The notes: a model not told the origin generated them from the sequence alone. A stretch of 50,510 nucleotides of DNA from Cyanobacteria bacterium SIG31 (GCA_015152465.1 SUTX01000006.1:37968-88477), one strand, 5' to 3'. Shown: positions 30,279-40,551, counted from the first letter of the stretch. Made by a program: numbers and translations.

Positions 30279-31208
30279 ATGGAAGAATTTAGAATTAAGT
30301 TTAGAGGCGTAAGAGGAAGTTATCCAGTACCAAATTCAGATTTCTTGAAATATGGTGGGAATACTTCTTGTGTGGAAGTTAATGTTGGTGGCCATTTAAT
30401 AATTTTAGATGCTGGTACTGGGCTAATAAGTCTTGGAAATGAGCTTATGCAAAAATACATTGAGTCTGGTACAACAATAACTGACAGGACTCCAGTTAGG
30501 TGTTCTATTCTATTGAGTCATATTCATTTAGATCATATTCAAGGTTTTCCATTTTTTAGACCTTCACACTTATCTTCAACAAGAATGGCTTTGCTAGGTG
30601 GTGTGAATTACAATGAGACTTTGGAAGATGAATTAGCTAAGTTATTATTTACTAAATCTTTTCCTTTAGATTTAGGTGATATTGCTGCTGATTTGAGGAT
30701 AATGGATTTGAATGAAACAAGTTATGTTATCTTCAAAAAAGGAGAAGACTTACCTAATGTTGTACGGGTCAATGATTTAAAAGATGGTGATTATAACGAT
30801 GACGATGTTGTAATTACTTGTTACAAGTCTTATGCTCACCCGCAAAATGGGGTATTTATCTATAAGATTATGTATAAAGGTAAGAGCTTAGTCTATGCTA
30901 CTGATAAAGAAAGTTATCCAGGTGGTGATAAAAAGCTTGTTAAATTTGCTAAGGGCTGTGATTTATTGATTCATGATGCACAGTATTCTACAGAAGATTA
31001 TTTAAGTATTTATGTTCCAAAACAAGGTTTCGGACATTCAACATTTGAAATGGCTTTGGATTGTAAGCGTCAGGTTGAAGCTAAGAAAATGGTTTATTTC
31101 CATTATGATCCTTGTTATACTGATGAAAAGCTTGATTTGTTAGCAGAAGAATATGCTGATGAGGATGCTATGATGGCTTATGAGGGTATGGAAATATCAT
31201 TGTTATGA
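30279..31208 (+). CDS. Metallo-beta-lactamase-fold hydrolase
   Basis: The 309-aa cytoplasmic protein has the metal motif HIHLDH (H81, H83, D85, H86) and the later YATDKESYPGG and HDAQYS sites. The N-terminus (FRGVRGSYPVPNSDFLKYGG) marks the MBL subgroup related to PhnP and cyclic-nucleotide phosphodiesterases. AAGGA precedes ATG 30279. Its position after a metallophosphoesterase suggests a shared role in phosphodiester or nucleotide turnover (inference). The stop overlaps the next gene (ATGA). Confidence 0.85.
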   Translation: MEEFRIKFRGVRGSYPVPNSDFLKYGGNTSCVEVNVGGHLIILDAGTGLISLGNELMQKYIESGTTITDRTPVRCSILLSHIHLDHIQGFPFFRPSHLSSTRMALLGGVNYNETLEDELAKLLFTKSFPLDLGDIAADLRIMDLNETSYVIFKKGEDLPNVVRVNDLKDGDYNDDDVVITCYKSYAHPQNGVFIYKIMYKGKSLVYATDKESYPGGDKKLVKFAKGCDLLIHDAQYSTEDYLSIYVPKQGFGHSTFEMALDCKRQVEAKKMVYFHYDPCYTDEKLDLLAEEYADEDAMMAYEGMEISLL

Positions 31209-31762
31209 TGAAAAAACTTATAACATTTTTTTTACTTCTTATAATGGTTTTTTGTTCAGGTTACAGAAAACCTCATAAGTACGTTATAGAAGCGGAAAAA
31301 GATGCTTTTTATCATAACAATGTGGGGCTCAACTACTTAAGAGATAGAATCTATTATGCTGCTATCCAAGAGTTTAAGATTGCAATATCGTTAAGCCCAT
31401 CAACCCAAGCTAGTGCTATTTTTTATAATAATTTAGGTGAGACATATAATTTTATTGGTTATCCAGACCAAGCATTGCCTTGTTTTGAGGATGCAATAAA
31501 ATTGTATGGTTTGAATCTGAAATATTATTTTAATTTAATTAACTGCTATATTAATCAAGGCTTGGCTGATGTAAAAATTAGAGAATTTAAAGCTTCTCAA
31601 GATGTCTACGATAGAATTAAATTGGGTATTCTGTATATTGAAACTGGAGAAGTGCGTGCTGGTGTGAATATTTTGGATGAAGTGTGCATTTCTGAACCGG
31701 ATTTAATTATAACTCAAGCGTTAAAGCAGTATATAAAACAAGTCATTGAACAAAAACTTTGA
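31205..31762 (+). CDS. Exported TPR protein
   Basis: The 185-aa protein has a signal-like N-terminus (MMKKLITFFLLLIMVFCSGY). The Cys could be a lipobox, but Phe at -1 is atypical, so lipoprotein status is doubtful. Two or three TPR units follow (AAIQEFKIAISLSPS; NNLGETYNFIGYPDQALPCF). It starts at the ATGA overlap with the MBL gene and is therefore coupled to it. Confidence 0.75.
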   Translation: MMKKLITFFLLLIMVFCSGYRKPHKYVIEAEKDAFYHNNVGLNYLRDRIYYAAIQEFKIAISLSPSTQASAIFYNNLGETYNFIGYPDQALPCFEDAIKLYGLNLKYYFNLINCYINQGLADVKIREFKASQDVYDRIKLGILYIETGEVRAGVNILDEVCISEPDLIITQALKQYIKQVIEQKL

Positions 31763-31807
31763 TTTAAGTTTTTATCTGGTTTATAATTTTTTAAGAGGGA
31801 ATTTTAG

Positions 31808-33178
31808 ATGAATAAAAGTGCCGTTTTTGCAGGGAGTTTTTATCCTGAAAAACCAGATGAATTAACAAACTTATTGAACTCTTATAAACAAGATTTGAAA
31901 ATTGTTTATAAGAGTAAGGCTATTATTGTTCCACATGCAGGAGTTTATTATTCTGGACACGCTGCAATGGCTGGTTTTCAACACTTAGAGCTAAACGAAA
32001 ATATCTTTATTATTGCTCCTTCTCATCATGAAGAATTTGATAATATTGCTTTGCCTCGTTATACATATTTTGATACTCCATTAGGAAGCATTGAGGTAAA
32101 TAATCGGTTAATAAAGGATATTGCGGAAAAATTTCCTTGTGTAATTTCTGATGAGCTTTTTGATAGAGAGCATTCTATTGAAGTACAGTTGCCATTTTTA
32201 CAACATTTATTTCATCCCCAAGTCCAAAGCGCAATTGATTTTGTTAAAGGACTTAAAAAAATAGGTAAAAAAATTAAAATAATACCTATTTTGGTTGGTA
32301 GATGCGACTATAGGCTAATTTCGGATTTAATCTCTACTTATTGGGAAAATGCTTCTTTTGTTATTTCTTCTGATTTAAGTCATTTTTATACACAGCAAGA
32401 ATGTAGGCAAATAGACGCTTATACTGCAACAATTATAGAAACTGGAAAGTTGGAATGTTTTCAACAACAGCAAGCTTGTGGCTTGATAGGTATAAAAGGT
32501 TTAGTCGATTTTGCAAATAATAACGAATGTTCACTAATAAGGATTATGACATATAATTCCGGTGATGTTAGTAATGAAAAAGATAAAGTTGTTGGATACG
32601 GTTCTTGGTTTTTGTATACAGATACTAGAAATGAGTATATTGAAAGGTTTCATTCAAAATATGTATTGAACACTGCTAAAGCTAGTATAATTGCTGCGAT
32701 TAATGGTGAGGAGTTTATTCCAAATTATATTCCACCGGTATTAACTGAATATGGAGCTTCTTTTGTTACATTAAAATTAAATGGTGAGTTAAGAGGTTGT
32801 ATCGGTTCTGTTTATCCTACCAAACCACTAATTTTGGATATTATTGATAATGCCAAAAATGCTGGTTTTCAAGATCCTCGCTTTGAACCTTTGCAACCTG
32901 ATGAGCTAAAACATTTAGAAGTGTCAGTTTCTATTCTTTCTTCAATTGAGAGAATTAATTTTAAAGATGAAAGAGATTTGTTGTCAAAAATTTACCCACA
33001 CGGAATTATATTAGCAGAAAGAGAACGAAGAGCTGTTTATTTACCTGTAGTTTGGGAGCAGTTACCTGATAGGCAAGCTTTTCTAAATACGTTGAAAGAA
33101 AAGGCGGGCTTACCAGCTGATTATTTCTCCAGAAGTATTGAAGCGTACAAGTTTGATGCTATATATATTACGGATTAG
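31808..33178 (+). CDS. AmmeMemoRadiSam proteins B and A fused (Memo-AMMECR1)
   Basis: The 456-aa protein joins a Memo-like dioxygenase-fold domain (about 1-275; VPHAGVYYSGHA, PSHHEEF, EHSIEVQLPFLQ) to an AMMECR1 domain (about 285-456; LRGCIGS with C331, then FQDPRFEPLQPDEL). In many bacteria these are separate genes beside a radical SAM enzyme, forming an uncharacterised three-part system. Here the first two are fused and no radical SAM gene lies in the window. It converges on recF with an 11-bp overlap of 3' ends. The chemical reaction is unknown. Confidence 0.9.
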   Translation: MNKSAVFAGSFYPEKPDELTNLLNSYKQDLKIVYKSKAIIVPHAGVYYSGHAAMAGFQHLELNENIFIIAPSHHEEFDNIALPRYTYFDTPLGSIEVNNRLIKDIAEKFPCVISDELFDREHSIEVQLPFLQHLFHPQVQSAIDFVKGLKKIGKKIKIIPILVGRCDYRLISDLISTYWENASFVISSDLSHFYTQQECRQIDAYTATIIETGKLECFQQQQACGLIGIKGLVDFANNNECSLIRIMTYNSGDVSNEKDKVVGYGSWFLYTDTRNEYIERFHSKYVLNTAKASIIAAINGEEFIPNYIPPVLTEYGASFVTLKLNGELRGCIGSVYPTKPLILDIIDNAKNAGFQDPRFEPLQPDELKHLEVSVSILSSIERINFKDERDLLSKIYPHGIILAERERRAVYLPVVWEQLPDRQAFLNTLKEKAGLPADYFSRSIEAYKFDAIYITD

Positions 33179-34256
33179 TTTTTATAGAACCATTTTCTAT
33201 TGAATATATTTCAACATCTTTTAAAAATTCTTCTTCAAAAAGAAGTGTATCTACAGAGGTTATTATTGTTTGAACATCGTTTTCTATAGATTTTAGAAGA
33301 TAATTTTGTCTGGTTTCATCAAGCTCAGCTAAGACGTCGTCCAGTAGCAATATTGGAGAAAAGCCAGTTTTTTGTTTGATTATGTCGAGTTCTCCAAGCT
33401 TTAGTGATAAGACAAGGGTTCTTTGTTGGCCTTGCGATGCAAACTTTACCGCGTCTATATTATTGATTTTAAATTCTATGTCATCTCGGTGCGGGCCCAC
33501 GCAAGCCTGTCTTCTACCTAATTCTTCTTGTTTTCTTCGTATTAATTCGTCTTTTAGGTAAGAATTTATTTCTTCAATTTCATTGTAAGGGCAGGTGTAT
33601 GTTAGGGTGAACTCCTCGCTATTGCTTATAATTTTATGCTTATTAGAGGCGATTGTTTCGATTTCTTTTAGGAATTTTTTCCTAAGATATATTATATTTG
33701 CGCCAGTTATTGCAATTTGGTCATTATAAATATCCAATAATGTAAAATCTATTTCTTCAGATTTTAAAAGGTTATTTTTTTGTACTCTTAATTTTTCGTA
33801 TTTATTTAATCTTTCATCGTAAGCAGGGTAGATTTGGGAGATTGCTCTGTCTAGCCAATCTCTGCGATCCTGAGGTGTACCTCTTAGTAAAAGTAAATCT
33901 TTTGTTGAGAACAATACTGTTTTGACGATAAGCCTAAAATCTTTTGAAGAGGTTTTAACTTTATTGACCTTGAGTTCTCTTTTCTTTTCTTCATTATACG
34001 AACAGTCCAATTCTATATCGGTATTATTTTTAATTATTCTTGCATTTATTTCAAAGGCTTTCGTATTGAATTTTATAAAATCTAACCAGCTAGATGTTCT
34101 TGTACTTTTTAGGTCAGATAGTAAATAAATACTTTCTAAAATGTTCGTTTTACCTTGTGCGTTTTTGCCTATAATAAGTGTTTTTTGCTTATTAAAATCT
34201 AGCAAAATGTTTTCACAGTTTCTGTAATTTTTTAACCCCAAGCTTACAATTTTCAT
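33168..34256 (-). CDS. recF: DNA replication and repair protein RecF
   Basis: RecF is an SMC-like ATPase that loads RecA at gaps with RecO and RecR. The 362-aa protein has Walker A GKNAQGKT (30-37), the signature SQGQQRTLVLSLKLGE, and Walker B LLLDDVLAELDE. Length is normal. It is separate from dnaA, and dnaN is not adjacent, so the classical dnaA-dnaN-recF cluster is broken up in this genome. It is divergent from murA across about 135 bp. Confidence 0.95.
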   Translation of the reverse strand: MKIVSLGLKNYRNCENILLDFNKQKTLIIGKNAQGKTNILESIYLLSDLKSTRTSSWLDFIKFNTKAFEINARIIKNNTDIELDCSYNEEKKRELKVNKVKTSSKDFRLIVKTVLFSTKDLLLLRGTPQDRRDWLDRAISQIYPAYDERLNKYEKLRVQKNNLLKSEEIDFTLLDIYNDQIAITGANIIYLRKKFLKEIETIASNKHKIISNSEEFTLTYTCPYNEIEEINSYLKDELIRRKQEELGRRQACVGPHRDDIEFKINNIDAVKFASQGQQRTLVLSLKLGELDIIKQKTGFSPILLLDDVLAELDETRQNYLLKSIENDVQTIITSVDTLLFEEEFLKDVEIYSIENGSIKTNP

Positions 34257-34392
34257 ACCAATGAGTATAGCATAAGATATCTCACTAAACTTTAATATGT
34301 AAAGAATGTTAACTGAAAACCTCTAAAAGTGGTATAGACTTTACAAGAAGTAGGAATGATTGTATGATTGTATTGTAGATTGGAGGAAAACT

Positions 34393-35712
34393 TTGGTAGA
34401 AAAGTTTAAGATACATGGAGGGGAAACGCTAAAAGGGGAAGTCTCAATCGGTGGGGCAAAAAATTCCGTTTTAAAGCTTTTAGCGGCGTCTTTATTAGTT
34501 AAAGGTTGTACAAAAATATATAATGTGCCTGAGCTTACAGATGTTTCTATAATGTTAAAAGTTTTGTCTGAGTTAGGTGCAAAGCTTGATTATAATAAAG
34601 AGGAAAAATCGGTAGTTGTTGATGCTACTAATATTTCTTCAATAACTGCAAAATATGAATTAGTGAGTAAAATGAGAGCATCGTTCACGGTTTTAGGAGC
34701 TCTTATTTCTCGTTGTAAAGAAGCTATTGTTGCATTACCTGGTGGTTGTGCGATAGGTGAAAGGCGAGTGGATTTTCATATTAAGGGACTAGAGACTTTA
34801 GGTGCAAAAATTAAGATAGAAAACGGTTATGTGCATGCGAAAGCTCCAAAACTTGTTGGTGCGGATTTGTACCTTGATATCCCATCAGTTGGAGCAACAG
34901 AAAATTTAATGCTCGCCGCTGTTACGGCACAAGGTTCTACAAGGATTCAAAATGCTGCACAAGAACCAGAAATCGTAGATTTGGCAAACTTTTTGAATGC
35001 TATTGGTGCTGATATTTCTGGTGCTGGGACTTCGGAAATTGTCATTAATGGTGTAAAAATAGATAGTTTGCATCCTGTTGAATATACAACTATTCCTGAT
35101 AGGATTGAGGCTGGAACTTATATGGCTGCAGTAGTGGCTACAAGAGGAAAAGCTTTAATTAAAAATATTTATCCAGCTCATTTAACTTTCTTTAATGATA
35201 AGTTGATTAAAATGGGGGCAAATATTAAACTTGCTGACCCAACAACAATAGAAGTAAGTTGCAGGAATCGTTTAAATTCTATTAATTTTGTAACTCAACC
35301 ATATCCAGGTTTTCCAACTGATTTACAAGCAATTGCTATGACGCTTTTGACAACTGCAAATGGTGTTGGGATTATAACAGAAAGTTTGTATGAAAATAGA
35401 TTTATGCAAGTTCCTGATTTAAGAAGAATGGGGGCTGATATACACCAAGACAGGAATCACGCAATTATAAAAGGTGTGAAAAATCTTACTGGAGCAAACA
35501 TTGCAGCTAGTGATTTGCGTGCTGGTGCTGCTCTTGTAGTTGCTGCATTGATGGCAAATGGTGAATCAATTGTAGAAAAATTGCATCATGTAGATAGAGG
35601 TTATGAATGTTTTGAAGCAAAATTGCGAAAATTAGGTGCAAAAATTCAAAGATTTGATGATACTGAAAATATTAATAATATGGGAGGAATATTGAATGAG
35701 TCCCGCTTATAA
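34393..35712 (+). CDS. murA: UDP-N-acetylglucosamine 1-carboxyvinyltransferase
   Basis: This enzyme performs the first committed step of peptidoglycan synthesis, transferring enolpyruvate from PEP to UDP-GlcNAc. The 439-aa protein has GGAKNS (K23, N24) and the catalytic Cys C119 in LPGGCAIGERRVD, a Cys that normally confers fosfomycin sensitivity. I chose TTG 34393 because GGAGG (34382-34386) is 6 bp upstream and the family starts just before KIHGG; the longer frame from 34360 has no ribosome site. The 3' end overlaps the next gene by 17 bp. Confidence 0.94.
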   Translation: MVEKFKIHGGETLKGEVSIGGAKNSVLKLLAASLLVKGCTKIYNVPELTDVSIMLKVLSELGAKLDYNKEEKSVVVDATNISSITAKYELVSKMRASFTVLGALISRCKEAIVALPGGCAIGERRVDFHIKGLETLGAKIKIENGYVHAKAPKLVGADLYLDIPSVGATENLMLAAVTAQGSTRIQNAAQEPEIVDLANFLNAIGADISGAGTSEIVINGVKIDSLHPVEYTTIPDRIEAGTYMAAVVATRGKALIKNIYPAHLTFFNDKLIKMGANIKLADPTTIEVSCRNRLNSINFVTQPYPGFPTDLQAIAMTLLTTANGVGIITESLYENRFMQVPDLRRMGADIHQDRNHAIIKGVKNLTGANIAASDLRAGAALVVAALMANGESIVEKLHHVDRGYECFEAKLRKLGAKIQRFDDTENINNMGGILNESRL

Positions 35713-36031
35713 AAGATGGTATGACCACGATCCAAAATTACTAGAGGTAATTGAGCTTCTAAAAAATTATCAAGATGAGTTAAAAGAGCATGCAGTTGTT
35801 TTTTTGGATAAGTTAGAACAAAAAGTATCTAAGGAAGCACTTGACAGATTTTATGATTTAGTAAAACCTGTTAATGGATGTAGGTGGTACGATAAAGACC
35901 CGATTATATCTAAAACGGTAGAAATATTACGAGTTGTTCCTCCTGAAGTACAACATTCCTGTGCAGAAAGATTTATCGCTGCTATTAAGGAAATGGGAAT
36001 TGAATACGAAAGCCCTAATTATAACGAATGA
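35696..36031 (+). CDS. Small protein with two RWYD-x-DP repeats, unknown function
   Basis: The 111-aa protein has two related units: RWYDHDPKLLEVIELLKNY (about 7-25) and RWYDKDPIISKTVEILRVVP (about 63-82), each followed by a helix. It lacks a signal peptide and looks cytoplasmic. GGGAGG inside the murA 3' end serves ATG 35696. It overlaps murA by 17 bp and mfd by 4 bp (ATGA), so it is tightly coupled between cell-wall synthesis and transcription-coupled repair. I do not recognise it. Confidence 0.75.
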   Translation: MSPAYKRWYDHDPKLLEVIELLKNYQDELKEHAVVFLDKLEQKVSKEALDRFYDLVKPVNGCRWYDKDPIISKTVEILRVVPPEVQHSCAERFIAAIKEMGIEYESPNYNE

Positions 36032-39000
36032 GATTAGAAAAAAGTTCTTTTTTTGACGAGTTAGTCGAAAATATATCAAGACAAAAAAGTTTTACATTGA
36101 CAGGATTGACTACGTTTAGTCGTCTTTTGTTGTTAAAATATATAAAAGAAATTTCTAATAAAAAAATTCTTTTCGTAACATCAACTGAACAATGTGGTTT
36201 GCGTTATAAGGCTGATTTAGAAATTCTTTTTGACTTGAAGGCTTCCTTTATTCCTTATCAGTCGGTTTCGTCATACGAACTTTTGACCCCAAATATTTAT
36301 GACTATCAAAATCAAATTAATGTTTTAAGAAAAGCTCCTGATATAGTTATAGCTCCTGCAAAAGTTTTAATGGAAAAGTTTCCACAAGGGGAATTCTTTG
36401 AATCAAATGGCTTTGAGCTTAAGGTAGGTGACACCATATCACAGAATGAACTCTTAGAACGCTTGGTAAATTTAGGCTATAAACGTGCAACAATGGTTTC
36501 TGATATCGGAGAATTTTCTATTAGGGGTGATATTTCTGATATTTATACATTAAATGATAAGCCTATTAGGATTGAATTTTGGGGTGATGAAATTGTTGAA
36601 ATTAGGTTTTTTGACAATGAGTCCCAAAAATCTATTGAAAAAGTGGGAAAAGTTGAAGTTCTTCCTTTATATAAATTTATCTTACCAACAAAACCAACAT
36701 TAGATTTACCTCACGGTCTGAAAAACAACTTAGAGCAAGAAGCTTATTTTGAGGGGATAAATGTTTATCAATCTTATTTTAACGAAGATTATGTGAATAT
36801 TTTAGACTATTTAAAAGATTATGTTATTGTATATGATGAAATCGTAGAGGTTTTTTCAAAGATTTCTCAAATTGAAGCGGGTTTGAATAATACATATAAT
36901 GAAGCTTTAAAATGTAATCTAATAGAACCATTAAGGAGTTCTAATCATTTTAGTGAAAGTGAAATCCTACAAAAAACTGCAGGATTTCAAAAAATATCTT
37001 TAAATAATTTCCTTTCTGATGATTCAAATACAGTGATTGATGTTGATTCTCGGAATATTCAAATCTTTGATGCAGAAATGGATAGGGTCGCAGAATTTTT
37101 ATCTTCAAAAAAAGATTACCAAATAACAATCGCAACAAATTATAAAGACAGAGTCAAGGAAGTTTTAGCTGAGTATGGGATATTTAATGTTAATTATCTT
37201 GATAATGTTAATTCTATGGGAACAGAAATCCCAGAAGCTAAGATTGTATTGATTACAGATAGAGAGCTGTTTAATAAACGTAACAAAGATTTACCAACTA
37301 ATAGAAAACGTCATTATAAGGAAAAAGCAGAATATATCGAGAATATTAATGATATAAAAGAAGGCGAGTATGTTGTTCACACTGTTCACGGGGTCGGTAT
37401 CTATCAAGGTTTAACTCAACAAGAATTTGATGGACAACTGAAAGATTATTTAACAATAGAATATGCGAATAAAGATAAACTTCACATTCCAGCTGAACAG
37501 ATTAATATGCTATGTAGATATCGTGGTTCTGGACAGATCAAGCCGAAGCTTTCTAGGATGGGTGGTAGTGATTGGGAAAACACCAAAACTCGTGTAAAGA
37601 AAGAAGTAGAAACTATAGCTTATGATCTATTAAGACTTTATGCTCGCAGAAAGATGCAAGAAGGAATTTCATTTGCAGAAGATTCTCCGCTTCAAGTCGA
37701 AATGGAAGAAGCTTTTGAGTACATTGAGACGCCAGATCAAAATAAAGCTATTAATGATATCAAATCTGACATGGAAAGCTATACCCCTATGGATAGATTG
37801 ATATGTGGAGATGTTGGTTTCGGTAAAACAGAAGTTGCTATGCGTGCCATGTTCAAAGCTGTAACTTCCCTAAAACAAGTTGCTGTAATTGTTCCAACAA
37901 CGGTTCTTGCATTGCAACATTACCAAACTATTTCTGATAGATTTAAGCCTTTTGGAATTAATGTTGAGCTATTATGTCGTTTTAGATCATCTAAAGAACA
38001 AAAAGAAACCTTAAAAAACTTAGCAACTGGTAAATGTGATGTTGTTGTTGCGACTCACAAATTATTGCAAGATAAAGTTTTGTTTAAGGATTTAGGACTA
38101 TTAGTTATAGATGAAGAACATCGTTTTGGGGTTAGACATAAAGAGAAATTAAAAGAATTTAGAGAAAATATTGATATTATTTCCATGTCTGCAACTCCTA
38201 TACCAAGAACGTTATATATGTCACTTTCTGGAATAAAAGATATTTCGATAATAAATACACCCCCTCAAAATAGATTGCCGATTAAAACTTTTGTGGGCGA
38301 GTTTAATGAGCAGACAATCAAAAATGCAATTATCAACGAATTAGATAGAGATGGGCAAGTGTTCTATCTTTATAATAGGGTGGAAACTATTGAAGAATTT
38401 AAATTGGAGCTACAAAAACTTGTACCAAACGCTAGAATAGCAGTAGGTCATGGACAGTTAAATGAAAAACAATTAGAAGATGTTATAGTAGATTTTTCAA
38501 ATCATGAAATTGATATTTTATTATGTACAACGATTATTGAGAATGGCTTGGATATTCCAAATGCCAATACAATAATAATCCATGAGGCAGACAAATTAGG
38601 TTTAGCACAATTGTATCAGCTTAGAGGACGAGTAGGTAGAAGTGAAAAACAAGCTTATTGTTATTGTTTTTATAAAAAAAGTAAACAGTTAACCAAAGAA
38701 GCATCAGAAAGACTCAAAGCAATAAAAGAATTTACTACGTTAGGAAGTGGATACAGAATTGCGATGCGAGATGTTGAAATTCGTGGTGTTGGAAATATTT
38801 TAGGTACAAAACAACACGGTCATATGATTAATGTCGGGTTTGACACTTATTGTCAATTATTAGAAGAAACTGTGCAAGAACTTAAAGGAGAAGTTGTTAC
38901 GCCAATTAAGCCTGCAATTATTGATATTAACATAACAGCGTTTATACCTGATGAATGGGTTGGCTCTGCAGAACAAAAAATGATTGAATACAAACGCTTA

Positions 39001-39405
39001 GCTGATGTGAAAAATGAGACAGAACTTGAGTATATTGTATCTGAATGGAAAGATAGGTTTTCCAGAATTCCTGATGAAGTTGAGAATCTTATAAAGTTGA
39101 TTAGATTAAGATTATTAGCGACAGAATCTTCTATAACGCTAGTTAGAGAAACAGCTGATTTTATTAGAGTTTATACCCCGTTTACTCAGTATGAGTGGAA
39201 TATTTTAAGACCAAAGCTTGATAGAGATATATTAAGAAGAGTAAAATTTACAATGGCGCCAAAAGCTTGCTCTGATGGCAAATCAATAATATTGGTCGAT
39301 TCTAAGTTTGTGAGTTTTGATGAAATATTTAACATTTTATCAAGTTTGTTTTATGATATAAGAAAAGGTGTTAAAGTTTACTTGGAAGAGGATAGCGGTA
39401 AATAA
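36028..39405 (+). CDS. mfd: Transcription-repair coupling factor Mfd
   Basis: Mfd displaces stalled RNA polymerase and recruits UvrA. The 1125-aa protein has the UvrB-like N-terminus, the RNA polymerase interaction domain (about 445-510; YVVHTVHGVGIYQGL), a superfamily 2 translocase with Walker A GDVGFGKT (594-601) and DEEH (695-698), and a TRCF C-terminal domain (about 975-1070). Length is typical. ATG 36028 overlaps the preceding stop. A foldase lipoprotein and ssb follow on the same strand. Confidence 0.97.
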   Translation: MRLEKSSFFDELVENISRQKSFTLTGLTTFSRLLLLKYIKEISNKKILFVTSTEQCGLRYKADLEILFDLKASFIPYQSVSSYELLTPNIYDYQNQINVLRKAPDIVIAPAKVLMEKFPQGEFFESNGFELKVGDTISQNELLERLVNLGYKRATMVSDIGEFSIRGDISDIYTLNDKPIRIEFWGDEIVEIRFFDNESQKSIEKVGKVEVLPLYKFILPTKPTLDLPHGLKNNLEQEAYFEGINVYQSYFNEDYVNILDYLKDYVIVYDEIVEVFSKISQIEAGLNNTYNEALKCNLIEPLRSSNHFSESEILQKTAGFQKISLNNFLSDDSNTVIDVDSRNIQIFDAEMDRVAEFLSSKKDYQITIATNYKDRVKEVLAEYGIFNVNYLDNVNSMGTEIPEAKIVLITDRELFNKRNKDLPTNRKRHYKEKAEYIENINDIKEGEYVVHTVHGVGIYQGLTQQEFDGQLKDYLTIEYANKDKLHIPAEQINMLCRYRGSGQIKPKLSRMGGSDWENTKTRVKKEVETIAYDLLRLYARRKMQEGISFAEDSPLQVEMEEAFEYIETPDQNKAINDIKSDMESYTPMDRLICGDVGFGKTEVAMRAMFKAVTSLKQVAVIVPTTVLALQHYQTISDRFKPFGINVELLCRFRSSKEQKETLKNLATGKCDVVVATHKLLQDKVLFKDLGLLVIDEEHRFGVRHKEKLKEFRENIDIISMSATPIPRTLYMSLSGIKDISIINTPPQNRLPIKTFVGEFNEQTIKNAIINELDRDGQVFYLYNRVETIEEFKLELQKLVPNARIAVGHGQLNEKQLEDVIVDFSNHEIDILLCTTIIENGLDIPNANTIIIHEADKLGLAQLYQLRGRVGRSEKQAYCYCFYKKSKQLTKEASERLKAIKEFTTLGSGYRIAMRDVEIRGVGNILGTKQHGHMINVGFDTYCQLLEETVQELKGEVVTPIKPAIIDINITAFIPDEWVGSAEQKMIEYKRLADVKNETELEYIVSEWKDRFSRIPDEVENLIKLIRLRLLATESSITLVRETADFIRVYTPFTQYEWNILRPKLDRDILRRVKFTMAPKACSDGKSIILVDSKFVSFDEIFNILSSLFYDIRKGVKVYLEEDSGK

Positions 39406-39442
39406 AAACAGACACGAATAAAAGATATTAAGGAGTTAATTA

Positions 39443-40540
39443 ATGAAAAAAGTTCTTACTTGTGCAGCATTGTCAATAGTTTTACTTTCTGGATGTTCTG
39501 TTTTCCCTCAAAAAGAAGGAATTATAAAAGTTAATGATGATGTAATAACACGAGCAGAATTTGACAAAGCTATAGACAAAGAGATTGACAATTCTCCATT
39601 TAAAGCCTTTGGTGGTTCTGCAAACTTTATCAAATCAGACGATAATGTAATGTATCTTATTTATAAAGAAAAAGTAACAAAAGAGCTTATCGTTAAATCG
39701 TTGCTTGATGCAGAAATAGCAAAACGTGGCATAAAGGTGACAGAGGAAGATATAAAAGCAGAAATGAAATCTATTATAGATAAAGTTGGTTCAAAAGAAG
39801 AATTGAATAAAATATTAAAACAAAGAGGTGTTTCAAATAGTGAATTCACTGAAGATTTAAAAACACAAATAAAAATTAAAAAATTAATTAATTCTTTATC
39901 AAATATTAAAATCTCTGATTCTGATGCGGAAAAATACTATAAAAATAACCCAAACTTATTTAAACACGGTGAACAAGTTAGAGCATCACATATTTTAATA
40001 TCAGCAGATACATTGCAGGCTATCAGAGATATGAAAAAGAAAAATAAAAAATTGACACCATTAGAAATCAACAGCAAGGTGAATACTTATTTAGATGCAC
40101 AAAAAGTTAGAGCTGAAAAAGTTTTTGCTGAGGTTAAAGCAAATCCTGACAATTTTGAAAAGATTGCTCAAAGAGAATCTGACGATAAAATTAGTGGTGA
40201 ACGTGGTGGAGAATTAGGTTTCTTTTCAAAAGAGGCAATGGTTCCAGAATTTTCAAAGGCTGCTTTTGCTATGAAACCTAATACTATTTCTGATTCTCTA
40301 GTCAAAACAAATTATGGCTATCATATTATAAAGGTTACTGATAGAATTGAAGCTGGAACAACTCCTTATGTGAAAGTTAAAGATGAAATAAAATTCTATT
40401 TAGAAACCCAAGAACAAGTAAAAGTGCTTAAGAATTTAACTGATGGATTGATGAAAACAGCAAAGATTGAATATATTGATTCTTCATTTAATCCAGAAAA
40501 GAAATTAATTAAAGAAACAACTAAAACTGAAAAAAAATAA
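39443..40540 (+). CDS. Peptidyl-prolyl isomerase lipoprotein (PrsA/SurA type)
   Basis: This extracytoplasmic foldase is a 365-aa protein with a lipobox LLSGC (C18), an N-terminal chaperone domain (about 25-160), and a parvulin PPIase domain (about 180-330; VRASHILIS, GERGGELGFFSKEAMVPEFS, TNYGYHIIKV). A Lys-rich insertion lies after RASHILIS. It may help mature exported proteins such as the signal-peptide proteins found here. AAGGAG lies before ATG 39443; ssb starts 11 bp after its stop. Confidence 0.9.
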   Translation: MKKVLTCAALSIVLLSGCSVFPQKEGIIKVNDDVITRAEFDKAIDKEIDNSPFKAFGGSANFIKSDDNVMYLIYKEKVTKELIVKSLLDAEIAKRGIKVTEEDIKAEMKSIIDKVGSKEELNKILKQRGVSNSEFTEDLKTQIKIKKLINSLSNIKISDSDAEKYYKNNPNLFKHGEQVRASHILISADTLQAIRDMKKKNKKLTPLEINSKVNTYLDAQKVRAEKVFAEVKANPDNFEKIAQRESDDKISGERGGELGFFSKEAMVPEFSKAAFAMKPNTISDSLVKTNYGYHIIKVTDRIEAGTTPYVKVKDEIKFYLETQEQVKVLKNLTDGLMKTAKIEYIDSSFNPEKKLIKETTKTEKK

Positions 40541-40551
40541 AGGAGATGTAG

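Noticed and set aside
34297..34316. TGTAAAGAATGTTAAC before murA as another box
   Set aside because: The half-site spacer is 3 bp rather than 4, and no TATA hexamer lies at the expected distance.
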